Below, piece after piece: positions 46,596 through 54,458 of a DNA stretch of 64,000 bases. Location of the stretch: contig JADJVQ010000023.1 of the NCBI GenBank assembly GCA_016710525.1, forward strand, positions 9,083-73,082, written 5' to 3'. The notes beneath the pieces are model-generated. The model was given only the letters and a program-made list of their open reading frames with translations, did no database searches and was not told the DNA's origin. Every line of letters starts with the position of its first letter. The first letter of the stretch is position 1. The translations under genes were made by a program, and so were the position numbers. Source of the stretch: Burkholderiaceae bacterium. Its GTDB lineage: Bacteria > Pseudomonadota > Gammaproteobacteria > Burkholderiales > Burkholderiaceae_E.

Positions 46596-47756
46596 ATGCG
46601 GCAAGCGGTAATCGTTTCTTACGCTCGGACCGGCCTGGCCAAGGCGGGACGCGGCGGCTTCAACAACACCTCGAACATGACCATCCTCGGCCATGCCATC
46701 GAGCACGCCGTCAAGCGATCCGGGGTCGATCCGGCCGAAGTCGAAGACGTGATCGCCGGCTGCGTGGCGGCCTCGGGCAACGTGGCACGCGCCGCCGCCC
46801 TGCTGGCCGGCCTGCCGGTCACCACCTCGGGCATGACCATGCACCGCGCCTGTTCGTCGGGCCTGAACGCCATTGCGGCCGCGGCGCACCACATCGTCGA
46901 AGACGGCCATGACGTGATGGTCGGCTGCGGTGTCGACTCGATCACCTACCAGGGCGGCGGCGGCGGCGGCAAGGACGAGCGCCTGACCGAGCTCTACCCG
47001 GCCTTCTGGATGCCGATGATCGACACGGCCGACATCGTCGCCGAGCGCTACAAGGTCAGCCGCGAGTACCAGGACGAATTCTCGCTGCAGTCGCAAAAGC
47101 TGATGGCAGCCGCCCAGGCCGCCGGCAAGTTCAAAGACGAGATCATCTCGGTCAAGACCCGCATGAAGGTCGTCGACAAGGCCACCAAGGCCGAGTCGAT
47201 CGTCGACTACGTGGTCGATCGCGACGAGTGCAACCGTCCCGACACCACGCTGGAAGGCCTGGCCAAGCTCGAGCCGGTCAAGGGCCCGGGCAAGTACATC
47301 ACCGCCGGTAACGCCAGCCAGCTGTCCGACGGCGCGGCCGCGCTCGTGCTGATGGAAGCCAAGGAAGCCGAGCGCCGCGGCCTGCAGCCGCTGGGCGCGT
47401 TCAAGGGCTGGGCGGTGGCCGGATGCCAGCCGGACGAGATGGGCATCGGCCCGGTCTTCGCCATCCCGAAGCTGCTCAAGCGCCACGGCCTGAAGATCGA
47501 CGACATCGATCTGTGGGAACTGAACGAGGCCTTCGCCTCGCAGTGCCTGTATAGCCGCGACAAGCTGGGCATCGACCCGGCCAAGTACAACGTCAACGGC
47601 GGCTCGATCGCCATCGGCCACCCCTTCGGCATGACCGGCGCGCGTCTGTCGGGGCATGTGCTGATGGAAGGCAAGCGCCGCGGCGCCAAGAACGTCGTGG
47701 TGTCGATGTGCATCGGCGGCGGCATGGGCGCAGCCGGGCTGTTCGAAGTGTATTGA
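46596..47756 (+). CDS. Thiolase (acetyl-CoA C-acyltransferase)
   Basis: The 386-residue enzyme cleaves 3-ketoacyl-CoA with CoA or runs the reverse condensation. Catalytic residues are visible: Cys86 in HRACSSGLNAI, the His in GGSIAIGHPFGMTGAR, and the second Cys in SMCIGGGMG. The start MRQAVIVSYARTGLAKAGRG is typical. It is the last step of beta-oxidation, matching the hydratases and dehydrogenases around it. A degradative role is more likely than PHB synthesis from context. A strong GC hairpin follows the stop. Confidence 0.92.
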   Translation: MRQAVIVSYARTGLAKAGRGGFNNTSNMTILGHAIEHAVKRSGVDPAEVEDVIAGCVAASGNVARAAALLAGLPVTTSGMTMHRACSSGLNAIAAAAHHIVEDGHDVMVGCGVDSITYQGGGGGGKDERLTELYPAFWMPMIDTADIVAERYKVSREYQDEFSLQSQKLMAAAQAAGKFKDEIISVKTRMKVVDKATKAESIVDYVVDRDECNRPDTTLEGLAKLEPVKGPGKYITAGNASQLSDGAAALVLMEAKEAERRGLQPLGAFKGWAVAGCQPDEMGIGPVFAIPKLLKRHGLKIDDIDLWELNEAFASQCLYSRDKLGIDPAKYNVNGGSIAIGHPFGMTGARLSGHVLMEGKRRGAKNVVVSMCIGGGMGAAGLFEVY

Positions 47757-47766
47757 TTCCGCCAAC

Positions 47767-47786
47767 GCGCGGGCTTAGGCCCGCGC
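47767..47786 (+). terminator. 8-bp GC hairpin after the thiolase gene
   Basis: GCGCGGGC (47767-47774) and GCCCGCGC (47779-47786) pair perfectly around a TTAG loop, 10 bases after the thiolase stop, between convergent genes. No T-run follows, so it may terminate weakly, protect a 3' end, or work with Rho. Confidence 0.5.
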
Positions 47787-47927
47787 CAGCGGCGGGTGCC
47801 GGTCGGCCTACCAAGGCGGGTCCGGCACCGGCAATCGGCTCGATGGCCGCGGGGTTCTCGCCCTGCGATCATCGGGCCGATTGTCTTTGGGCGGCCCGTG
47901 TCCGCAGGGCCGGGCCGCGCGCCTCGT

Positions 47928-48755
47928 TCAGCGACCCTTGAACACCGGCTCGCGCTTCTCGACGAAGGCCTTGGTCGCCTCGCGGTGATCTTCGGTCTGC
48001 CCGCAGTGCACATGATGGGTCGCCTCCAGATCGAGGCAGTCGTCCACCTCTCCGGCCATCGCGCGGTTCAGGTTCTCCTTCATGTACCGATAGGCGACCG
48101 TCGGACCTTTGGCCAGGCGCAGCGCGATCTCGCGGGTTTTCGCGGCCAGCTCCTCCGGCGCGCAGACCCAGTTGGCCAGGCCCAGGCGCAAGGCCTCGTC
48201 GGCACTGACCCGATCGGACAGAAAATACATTTCGCGAGCCTTGGCGGAGCCGACCAGCTGAGTCAGGAAGTACGTGCCGCCGTAGTCGCCCGAGAATCCG
48301 ACCCGCGCGAAAGCCGTGGTCATGATCGCGCTGCTGGCCATGACCCGCATGTCGCAGGCCAGTGCCAGCGACAAGCCGGCGCCCGCCGCGGGACCCGGCA
48401 GCGCGGCCAGGGTCGGCTTGGGCATCTTGAACAGCTTGCCGGCGGTGGCGCGCTGGCCCACCCGCTGGCGATGGATCGCGCCGTCGATGGTGTTCTCGCC
48501 GACGGTGCCGTCGCCGCGCGCCGCCATGCCCTTGACGTCGCCGCCCGCGCAAAAGCCCTTGCCCGCGCCGGTGAGGACGATGCACTTGACGGCGTTGTCC
48601 AGTTCGGCGGCGGCGAGCTGCTCGGCCAGCGCCTGGTTCATCGCCCGGGACATCGCGTTGCGCGCCTCGGGGCGGTTCATGGTCAGCGTGAGCACGCCGT
48701 CCTCCAGGCTGGCGAGCAGGTCGGGGGTTCCGGTATCGATCGATTGGGCAGGCAT
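47928..48755 (-). CDS. Enoyl-CoA hydratase/isomerase family protein
   Basis: This 275-residue crotonase-fold enzyme starts MPAQSIDTGTPDLLASLEDG. Oxyanion-hole motifs are LTGAGKGFCAGGDVKGM and ALPGPAAGAGLSLALACDMR. The segment AFARVGFSGDYGGTYFLTQL near the catalytic glutamate position has Gly-Asp instead of the usual Glu-rich pattern, so it may be an isomerase or a divergent hydratase. It is divergent from the Fe-alcohol dehydrogenase gene and convergent with the thiolase. The substrate is unknown. Confidence 0.85.
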   Translation of the reverse strand: MPAQSIDTGTPDLLASLEDGVLTLTMNRPEARNAMSRAMNQALAEQLAAAELDNAVKCIVLTGAGKGFCAGGDVKGMAARGDGTVGENTIDGAIHRQRVGQRATAGKLFKMPKPTLAALPGPAAGAGLSLALACDMRVMASSAIMTTAFARVGFSGDYGGTYFLTQLVGSAKAREMYFLSDRVSADEALRLGLANWVCAPEELAAKTREIALRLAKGPTVAYRYMKENLNRAMAGEVDDCLDLEATHHVHCGQTEDHREATKAFVEKREPVFKGR

Positions 48756-48937
48756 GTCGGTTGTCTCCGTGGTCGGGTGGGAAGCAGTTCTGTCGCCAGT
48801 ATTACCGGGGCGCCAACTCGCGGTCGAATGAAAATGCGCACCGGCTTCCAGGATTTGCACATCGGGTAGGATGGTTCCCAATCGCCCGGCGCCGACCGCG
48901 ATCGTCGCTGCGCAGCCCATTCGACGGAGACGACACC

Positions 48938-50113
48938 ATGCAGACCCACCACTGGCCCGCCCAGCAGCGCGTGCACGCCGGCATCGGCGCCCTGGAGGCC
49001 GCGTTGCCCAAGGAACTCGACGCCTTCGGCTGGCAGCGCACGCTGCTGATCACCACCAATTCGCTGGTCCGCAGCGGCATGGCCGAGCGCGTGAAGGCCC
49101 TGCTGGGCGATCGCTGCGCCGGCATGATCGCCGACATTCCCGCGCATTCGCCGGTCGAGTCGGTCGCGCGCCTGGTGGCGAAGTTTCGAGAATGCAAAGC
49201 CGATGGCGTGGTCGCGCTGGGCGGCGGATCGGTGATCGACGCGACCAAGGGCATGCTGGTCGCCCTCGGTGCCGGACTGCAGGCGGGCGACATCACCGGC
49301 AAGGCCCTCACCGGGGCCTCGGGCGGGGGCTCGGGCGGGGGCACCAGCGCCTGGGGCACCGACTTCTCGCGCCCGCGCATGATCGCTGTGCCGACCACCC
49401 TGTCGGCGGCCGAATTCACCTCGTTCGGCGGCGTCACCGACACCGCGCTGGGCCGCAAGCTGATGGTCGGCCATCCGCTGGCGGTGCCGGTGGTGGTGAT
49501 CCAGGATCCCGCCTGCACGATGGACACGCCGGCCGAACTCCTGCTGTCGACCGGCGCCCGCTCGGTCGACCATTCGGTCGAAGGGTTCTGCGCGGTCAAC
49601 GCCACGCCGATCAGCGATGCCACGGCCATCGAAGCCGCGCGCCGCATGTGGAGCGCGCTGCCGCGCATGCACGCCGACGCGACCGATCTGTCGGCGCGAG
49701 CCGACGCGCAGGCGGCCGCCTGGCTTTCGATCCAGGGTCGCAGCGGCGGCGTCGCGCACGGCGCCAGCCACGGCATCGGCTACCTGCTCGGGGGCGGCTT
49801 CAATGTGCCGCACGGGCTGACCTCCTGCGTGATGCTGCCGGCCGTGCTGCGCTGGAACCGGCCGGTCAACGAGGCTCGCCAGCAGGAATTCTGCGTTCGC
49901 GTGGGGCTGGACCCGGCACGCCCGCTGGCCGATCACGTCGAGACGCTGTTCGCATCGGTGGGCCTGGCCACCCGCCTGTCGCAGGTGGGCATCGGGCCGG
50001 ACAAGTTCGATCGGCTGGCCGGCATGTACGACGGCAGCCCGCCGATTGCGACCAACCCGCGCAAGGTTGGCGGCAAGAGCGACCTGCTCGAGATCATCGC
50101 GCTGGCCGCCTGA
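48938..50113 (+). CDS. Iron-containing alcohol dehydrogenase family protein
   Basis: The 391-residue enzyme begins MQTHHWPAQQRVHAGIGALE. The NAD-binding GGGSVIDATKG and the iron-ligand histidine region SHGIGYLLGGGFNVPHGLTS are visible. Members include alcohol, lactaldehyde and maleylacetate reductases. In this neighbourhood it may oxidise or reduce an intermediate of an unknown alicyclic or terpenoid-like substrate. It is followed after 17 bases by the MaoC hydratase gene, so they are one operon. Confidence 0.85.
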   Translation: MQTHHWPAQQRVHAGIGALEAALPKELDAFGWQRTLLITTNSLVRSGMAERVKALLGDRCAGMIADIPAHSPVESVARLVAKFRECKADGVVALGGGSVIDATKGMLVALGAGLQAGDITGKALTGASGGGSGGGTSAWGTDFSRPRMIAVPTTLSAAEFTSFGGVTDTALGRKLMVGHPLAVPVVVIQDPACTMDTPAELLLSTGARSVDHSVEGFCAVNATPISDATAIEAARRMWSALPRMHADATDLSARADAQAAAWLSIQGRSGGVAHGASHGIGYLLGGGFNVPHGLTSCVMLPAVLRWNRPVNEARQQEFCVRVGLDPARPLADHVETLFASVGLATRLSQVGIGPDKFDRLAGMYDGSPPIATNPRKVGGKSDLLEIIALAA

Positions 50114-50130
50114 GCTCCGGAAACCTTGCC

Positions 50131-51003
50131 ATGGCCATCTACGACGCGAAAAAGAGCCTGCCCGGCGGCGAACCCGGACCCTGGGGCGACGCGGTCAGCA
50201 TCCGCTATGACCAGCGCGACGTGCTGCTCTACGCCGTCGGGATCGGCGCGAGCGACTTGCGCTTCATCTACGAGAAGCACCCCGCGTTCGCGGTGTTTCC
50301 GACCTTCCCGATCCGATGGGGCGGTGCCGGCGCACCGATCGACCCGGCCCTCGTGCCGCCCTCGCCCGGCCCGCTGAACATCGACGCCGAACGCCTGATC
50401 GAACAGCTGCGCCCGCTGCCGCTGTCGGGCAGCGTGTCGGTCCGTTCGCGGCTGATCGGCGTTCACCCGCGCGGCAAGGGCAACGGCTTCGTCGAAACCG
50501 AAAGCACGGTCACCGATGCCGATGGCAACCTCTGCGTGCGCATGGTCAGCGGCTCCTACCGGCGCGGCGTCGAACGGCTGGGCGACATCGAGCCCTTCGA
50601 GGGTGCCGGGCAGACGCACTCGGTCCGCATCGACCCGCCCGCTCGCGCACCCGATCTGGTCCTGGAGGCCCGCATCGCCGACAACCAGGCCCACCTGTAC
50701 CGCCTCTCGGGCGACTACAACCCGTTGCACATCGACCCGGATGCGGCGCGCTTCGGCGGTTTCGAGCGACCGATCCTGCACGGCCTGTGCACCTTCGGGC
50801 ACTGCGCGCAGCTGCTGCTCGGTGCGCTGGGCGGCGGCGACGCGGCCCGCTTCGGCATGCTCAAGCTGCGCTTCTCATCGCCGGTCTACCCGGGCGATCT
50901 GCTGCGCGTGCAGGCCTGGCACGACACGCCGGGACGGGTGATCTTCGAGGCGCGGGTGGGCGAACGCGCGGTCGTCTCGAATGCCTGCTTCGAGATTCGC
51001 TGA
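50131..51003 (+). CDS. MaoC-type (2-enoyl-CoA hydratase 2-like) dehydratase
   Basis: The 290-residue protein has two hotdog folds. The N-terminal half shows the substrate-side domain (YDQRDVLLYAVGIGASDLRF, PAFAVFPTFPI). The C-terminal half has the hydratase 2 motif LSGDYNPLHIDPDAARFGGF, with catalytic Asp and His, followed by RPILHGLCTFGHCAQLLL. This is the (R)-specific enoyl-CoA hydratase plan known from peroxisomal multifunctional enzyme type 2 and sterol side-chain degradation. Its neighbours are a crotonase and Fe-alcohol dehydrogenase on the same strand. Confidence 0.88.
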   Translation: MAIYDAKKSLPGGEPGPWGDAVSIRYDQRDVLLYAVGIGASDLRFIYEKHPAFAVFPTFPIRWGGAGAPIDPALVPPSPGPLNIDAERLIEQLRPLPLSGSVSVRSRLIGVHPRGKGNGFVETESTVTDADGNLCVRMVSGSYRRGVERLGDIEPFEGAGQTHSVRIDPPARAPDLVLEARIADNQAHLYRLSGDYNPLHIDPDAARFGGFERPILHGLCTFGHCAQLLLGALGGGDAARFGMLKLRFSSPVYPGDLLRVQAWHDTPGRVIFEARVGERAVVSNACFEIR

Positions 51004-51038
51004 CCAGACCGGCGCAACCTTCCGACGAAAGCCTCTCC

Positions 51039-51902
51039 ATGACCACCGAGACCCAGACCCTGCGCCGCGCGAACCTGTCGATCGACGAGGGCGTGGCCCA
51101 CTTCCAGATGCGCGACACCGCGTCGCGCAATGCCTTCACGCAGGAACTGAAGGACGACTACGCCGACCTGATCACGCTGATCCGCAAACGCGCCGACATC
51201 CGGGCGCTGCTGATCAGCGGCAGCTCGGGTGCCTTCTGCTCGGGCGGCGACCTGAAATCGCTCAGCGGACAGCGCAGTGCCGATGGCACGCCGCTGCGCA
51301 ACGTCGAGGCGATCCGGGCACGGCTGCGCGACAGTCATCAGTGGTTCGAGGGCCTGTTCAATCTCGAGGTGCCCGTGGTGGCCGCGGTCGATGGCACGGC
51401 CTTCGGCGCCGGGTTCTCGCTGGCGCTGGCCGCCGACATCGTCGTCGCCACACCGCGCTCGAGCTTCTGCATGGCCTTCAACCGCATCGGCGCCATCCCG
51501 GATCTGGCGGCGCTGTACATGCTGCCCCGCATGATCGGCCTGCGCCGCGCGAAAGAAATCATGATGAGCGCGCGTGTGGTCAGTGCGTCCGAGGCCCACT
51601 CTCTGGGGATCGTGCATTCGCTGCACGAGCACGACGCGCTGATGGGTGTGGCGATGGACATGGCGCGACGGTTCACGCAGGGCTCGGCCGAGGCGCTCGC
51701 GCTCACCAAGCTGTACTCGAACCAGTCGATGGAATCCGACTACTCGACGATGGCGCGCCTGGAAGGCATGGGCCAGTCGATCTGCCTGACCAGCGACTAT
51801 TTCTACGACGCGGTCGAACGCTTTATCGAACGCCGGCCCGCCAAGTTCGTCTGGGATCCGCCGGGCGCGGGCACGAAAGCGGCCGCCAACCCGGCCGGAT
51901 AA
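51039..51902 (+). CDS. Enoyl-CoA hydratase/isomerase family protein
   Basis: This 287-residue crotonase-fold enzyme starts MTTETQTLRRANLSIDEGVA. The oxyanion loops are ISGSSGAFCSGGDLKSLSG and AAVDGTAFGAGFSLALAADI. The segment FNRIGAIPDLAALYMLPRMI has Asp where Glu is usual, suggesting an isomerase or dehydratase variant. It ends the plus-strand run Fe-ADH, MaoC, hydratase. Its last 100 bases overlap the open frame of the opposite CoA-transferase, and short repeats follow its stop. Confidence 0.86.
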   Translation: MTTETQTLRRANLSIDEGVAHFQMRDTASRNAFTQELKDDYADLITLIRKRADIRALLISGSSGAFCSGGDLKSLSGQRSADGTPLRNVEAIRARLRDSHQWFEGLFNLEVPVVAAVDGTAFGAGFSLALAADIVVATPRSSFCMAFNRIGAIPDLAALYMLPRMIGLRRAKEIMMSARVVSASEAHSLGIVHSLHEHDALMGVAMDMARRFTQGSAEALALTKLYSNQSMESDYSTMARLEGMGQSICLTSDYFYDAVERFIERRPAKFVWDPPGAGTKAAANPAG

Positions 51903-53248
51903 TCCTGAGCGCCGAAGCCAGTCCTGAGCGCCAAGGACAGGCCTGAGCGCCAGGGACTGTCCTGAGCGCCAGCGACAGTCCCGCACCCGGGAGATGTCCC
52001 CGAGCCGCGCTGAACGCCGCGCGCTGAACGCCGCGCCAGCACCCAGCACCCGGGCCGGAACGCAGCCGCTCGATCTCGTCGGCGCTGAAGCCGGCATCGC
52101 GCAGCACTTGCCTCCGAATGTTCGCCCAGTTCCGGCGCCTTGCCCGGCGGCACCTTCGTGATGCCGTCGATCTCGAAGGGACTGGACACCGTCAGGCCCG
52201 AGCCGTCGGCAAACGGCACCAGCGCCCCGGCGGCGCGCATCTGCTCGTCGCCCGCGATGTCGGCGAGCGTGCCGACCAGCCCGAACGTGATGCCCGCCGC
52301 ATCGAGGCGGTCGCGCCAGTCGTTCAGGTCGCGCTGCGCGAACTGACGGTCGAGCAGTTCGATCAGTTCGACGTGATGGGTGCGCCGCTGCGGCACCTGC
52401 GCGAAACGCGGGTCTTCGCCGAGTTCCGGGCAGCCGAGCGTGTCGAGCAGCGGCAGGAACTGACGCTCGTTCAGGATGATCAGGTTCAGCCAGCGGCCGT
52501 CGCGGCACCGGTACAGGTTGGTCAGCGGATTGGGCGACTGTTCGCGCGGCAGGCGCGGCGGAAACACCGTGCCGTTCAGCGCACCCTGGGTCAGCGAGCC
52601 ATTGGCCCACAGCCCGTTGGCCACCAGCGAGGAGCGCACCAGACCACCGCGGCCGGTGCGTTCGCGCCGGAACAGTGCGGTGGCGATCGCCGCGTACAAC
52701 GCCATCGCGCTGGGGTGATCGCCCATGCCGGTGACCGAGCGCGAGGGCGGCGCGGTGTGGTCTGCGCGAACCAGATCCATCAGCCCCGAGCGGGCCCAGT
52801 AGGCGGTTGAATCGAAGCCGGTCTTGTCGGCCTCCGGGCCACGCTCGCCATAGGCGGTGAACGAGGCGTAGATCAGCCGCGGGTTGAGCGACTCGAGCGA
52901 CCCATGATCGACCTTCAGGCGCCGGCGCACCGGCAGCGGCAGGTTGGTGATGAACACATCGGCCTCGCGCACCAGCCGGTGCAGCACCGCCAGACCCTCG
53001 GCCTGCTTCAGATCGAGCACCAGGCTGCGCTTGTTGCGCCCGTCCAGTTCCCAGAAATAATTGCGCTCGCTGGGCGTGGCCCCGGGCGAGCGGTACAGCT
53101 CGCGGAAGGGATCGCCCTCGGGCGGTTCGATCTTCACCACCTGAGCCCCGAAATCCGAAAGGATCGTGGCCGCCGCGGGCGCCGCGATGAAGCTCGCGCA
53201 GTCGATGACCTTCAAGCCCGCGAAGGGCAGCTGATCGTGATCGCTCAT
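51803..53248 (-). CDS. CaiB/BaiF family CoA-transferase (3' end frameshifted)
   Basis: This type III CoA-transferase starts MSDHDQLPFAGLKVIDCASF and has the family's VVKIEPPEGDPFR and DLKQAEGLAVLHRLV. Homology is clear down to ELGEHSEA near 52112. There an extra A shifts the frame. The expected ending VLRDAGFSADEIERLRSG is found in another frame, with a second two-base change near 52049. The open frame as it stands continues through repeats to 51803, inside the opposite hydratase gene, and is probably not native there. It would move CoA between a donor and a carboxylic acid. The gene lies just downstream of the phosphotriesterase-like gene. Confidence 0.75.
   Translation of the reverse strand: MSDHDQLPFAGLKVIDCASFIAAPAAATILSDFGAQVVKIEPPEGDPFRELYRSPGATPSERNYFWELDGRNKRSLVLDLKQAEGLAVLHRLVREADVFITNLPLPVRRRLKVDHGSLESLNPRLIYASFTAYGERGPEADKTGFDSTAYWARSGLMDLVRADHTAPPSRSVTGMGDHPSAMALYAAIATALFRRERTGRGGLVRSSLVANGLWANGSLTQGALNGTVFPPRLPREQSPNPLTNLYRCRDGRWLNLIILNERQFLPLLDTLGCPELGEDPRFAQVPQRRTHHVELIELLDRQFAQRDLNDWRDRLDAAGITFGLVGTLADIAGDEQMRAAGALVPFADGSGLTVSSPFEIDGITKVPPGKAPELGEHSEASAARCRLQRRRDRAAAFRPGCWVLARRSARGVQRGSGTSPGCGTVAGAQDSPWRSGLSLALRTGFGAQDYPAGLAAAFVPAPGGSQTNLAGRRSIKRSTAS
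51902..51978. repeat. Four tandem 18-20-bp repeats at convergent gene ends
   Basis: Four units with core CCTGAGCGCCA/G follow the hydratase stop, spaced 18-20 bases. A further pair of CGCGCTGAACGCC units lies near 52003-52035. They occupy the damaged 3' end of the opposing CoA-transferase. Confidence 0.7.
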
Positions 53249-53251
53249 CGT

Positions 53252-54214
53252 TCAGGCACCCGCCAGGAAGCGGCGCGGATTGCCGACGAACAGGGTCTGG
53301 ATGTCGGCCTCGGTGGCGCCGAGCTCGCGCAGTTGCGGGATCACATGGCGATGAATGAACAGGTACTGGTCGGGATTGCTGCGGAAGAAATCATGCTGCT
53401 CGGGGATGCTGCCATCGGGCTGCTCGTTGTGGATATGCAGGCAGATGCAGTCGTGAGAGACGCACAGCCGCTCGGTGTAGCCCTCGTCCATCAGCTTCTT
53501 CAATGTCAGGGTGCGCATGCGCGGGCTGACCATGCGTCCCGGGTAACGGTCGAAGCCCAGGAAGCAGCCCTGGTCGAGGATCCACTTCAGGTATTCGGTG
53601 TCGGTGGTGTCGTTGGAGTGATCGATCTTCACCCGGGTGAGGTCGACCCCTTCCTCGCGGAAGATCTCGATCTGGCGGCGGGCCAGCTGCGTGCCGGGAT
53701 GCGAGTGCACCATGATCGGCAGGCCGGTCTCGCGATGCGCACGGGCCACCGCGCGCGCCATGGTCTCCAGCGGCGGCGTCACGCCATCGATGTCGGCCGC
53801 GCACTTGAGCAGGCCGGCCTTGATGTCGGTGCCGCGAAAGCCTTCCCGCACATCGCGGATGAATTCGCGCGCCATCTGGCTGGCACCCACGCCACGCAAA
53901 AATCGCGGCACATCGAGCCACCAGCCGGTGACGTTGATGATGTTCACGCCCGACCCCTTCGAGACCGCCGCGAGCAGCGGCGCGTGGCGGCCGAGGTCGA
54001 AGGTCGTGGCATCGATGATCGTGTCGATGCCGGCCTCCTTGGCGCGCTTCAGCGTGGCGATGGCGCGTGCCTCGGGACCGCGCCCAAGCAGGTCCGGATA
54101 ACTCTGGTACAGACCGCTGGTGCTCACCATCACGTGCTCGTGAACCAGCGTGAAGCCCAGTTGCGCGGGCGATATCGGTCCGAGGACCGTGTTGATCGTG
54201 GCTGCCGATGTCAT
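53252..54214 (-). CDS. Phosphotriesterase-like amidohydrolase
   Basis: The 320-residue TIM-barrel metal hydrolase has the first metal pair His25-x-His27 (LVHEHVM), a bridging Lys in AGLLKCA, further His ligands in MVHSHPG and IDHSND, and the catalytic Asp in SHDCIC. The start at 54214 has GGAG eight bases upstream; an in-frame ATG at 54250 is weaker. Family members are lactonases, phosphotriesterases or amidases. Beside acyl-CoA genes a lactone or ester substrate seems plausible, which is inference. It is followed after 3 bases by the CaiB-type gene. Confidence 0.85.
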   Translation of the reverse strand: MTSAATINTVLGPISPAQLGFTLVHEHVMVSTSGLYQSYPDLLGRGPEARAIATLKRAKEAGIDTIIDATTFDLGRHAPLLAAVSKGSGVNIINVTGWWLDVPRFLRGVGASQMAREFIRDVREGFRGTDIKAGLLKCAADIDGVTPPLETMARAVARAHRETGLPIMVHSHPGTQLARRQIEIFREEGVDLTRVKIDHSNDTTDTEYLKWILDQGCFLGFDRYPGRMVSPRMRTLTLKKLMDEGYTERLCVSHDCICLHIHNEQPDGSIPEQHDFFRSNPDQYLFIHRHVIPQLRELGATEADIQTLFVGNPRRFLAGA

Positions 54215-54458
54215 GTCGAGGTCTCCGCTTGTTTTGTCCGGTCCAGGCACATTGCCCGCGTCGTGTTCGCGCAGTTTAGCGGGCTATTGGGCGAAGCAGA
54301 GGCGCGCAACGCAAGGCGCAGTCCGGCGTTTCGAAGATTGATCCGATGGATGCAGAACCCGACAGGCAACGCGCCTGCTCGCCGGTTCGTCGAGTAACCT
54401 GAGGCGGGCGCGACCGCATCCGGGCCGGCGACCTTACCCTCATCAACGGGAATTCATC

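Noticed and set aside
51902..51978. CRISPR-like repeats
   Set aside because: Units are directly adjacent without unique spacers and are only 18-20 bases; there are no cas genes.
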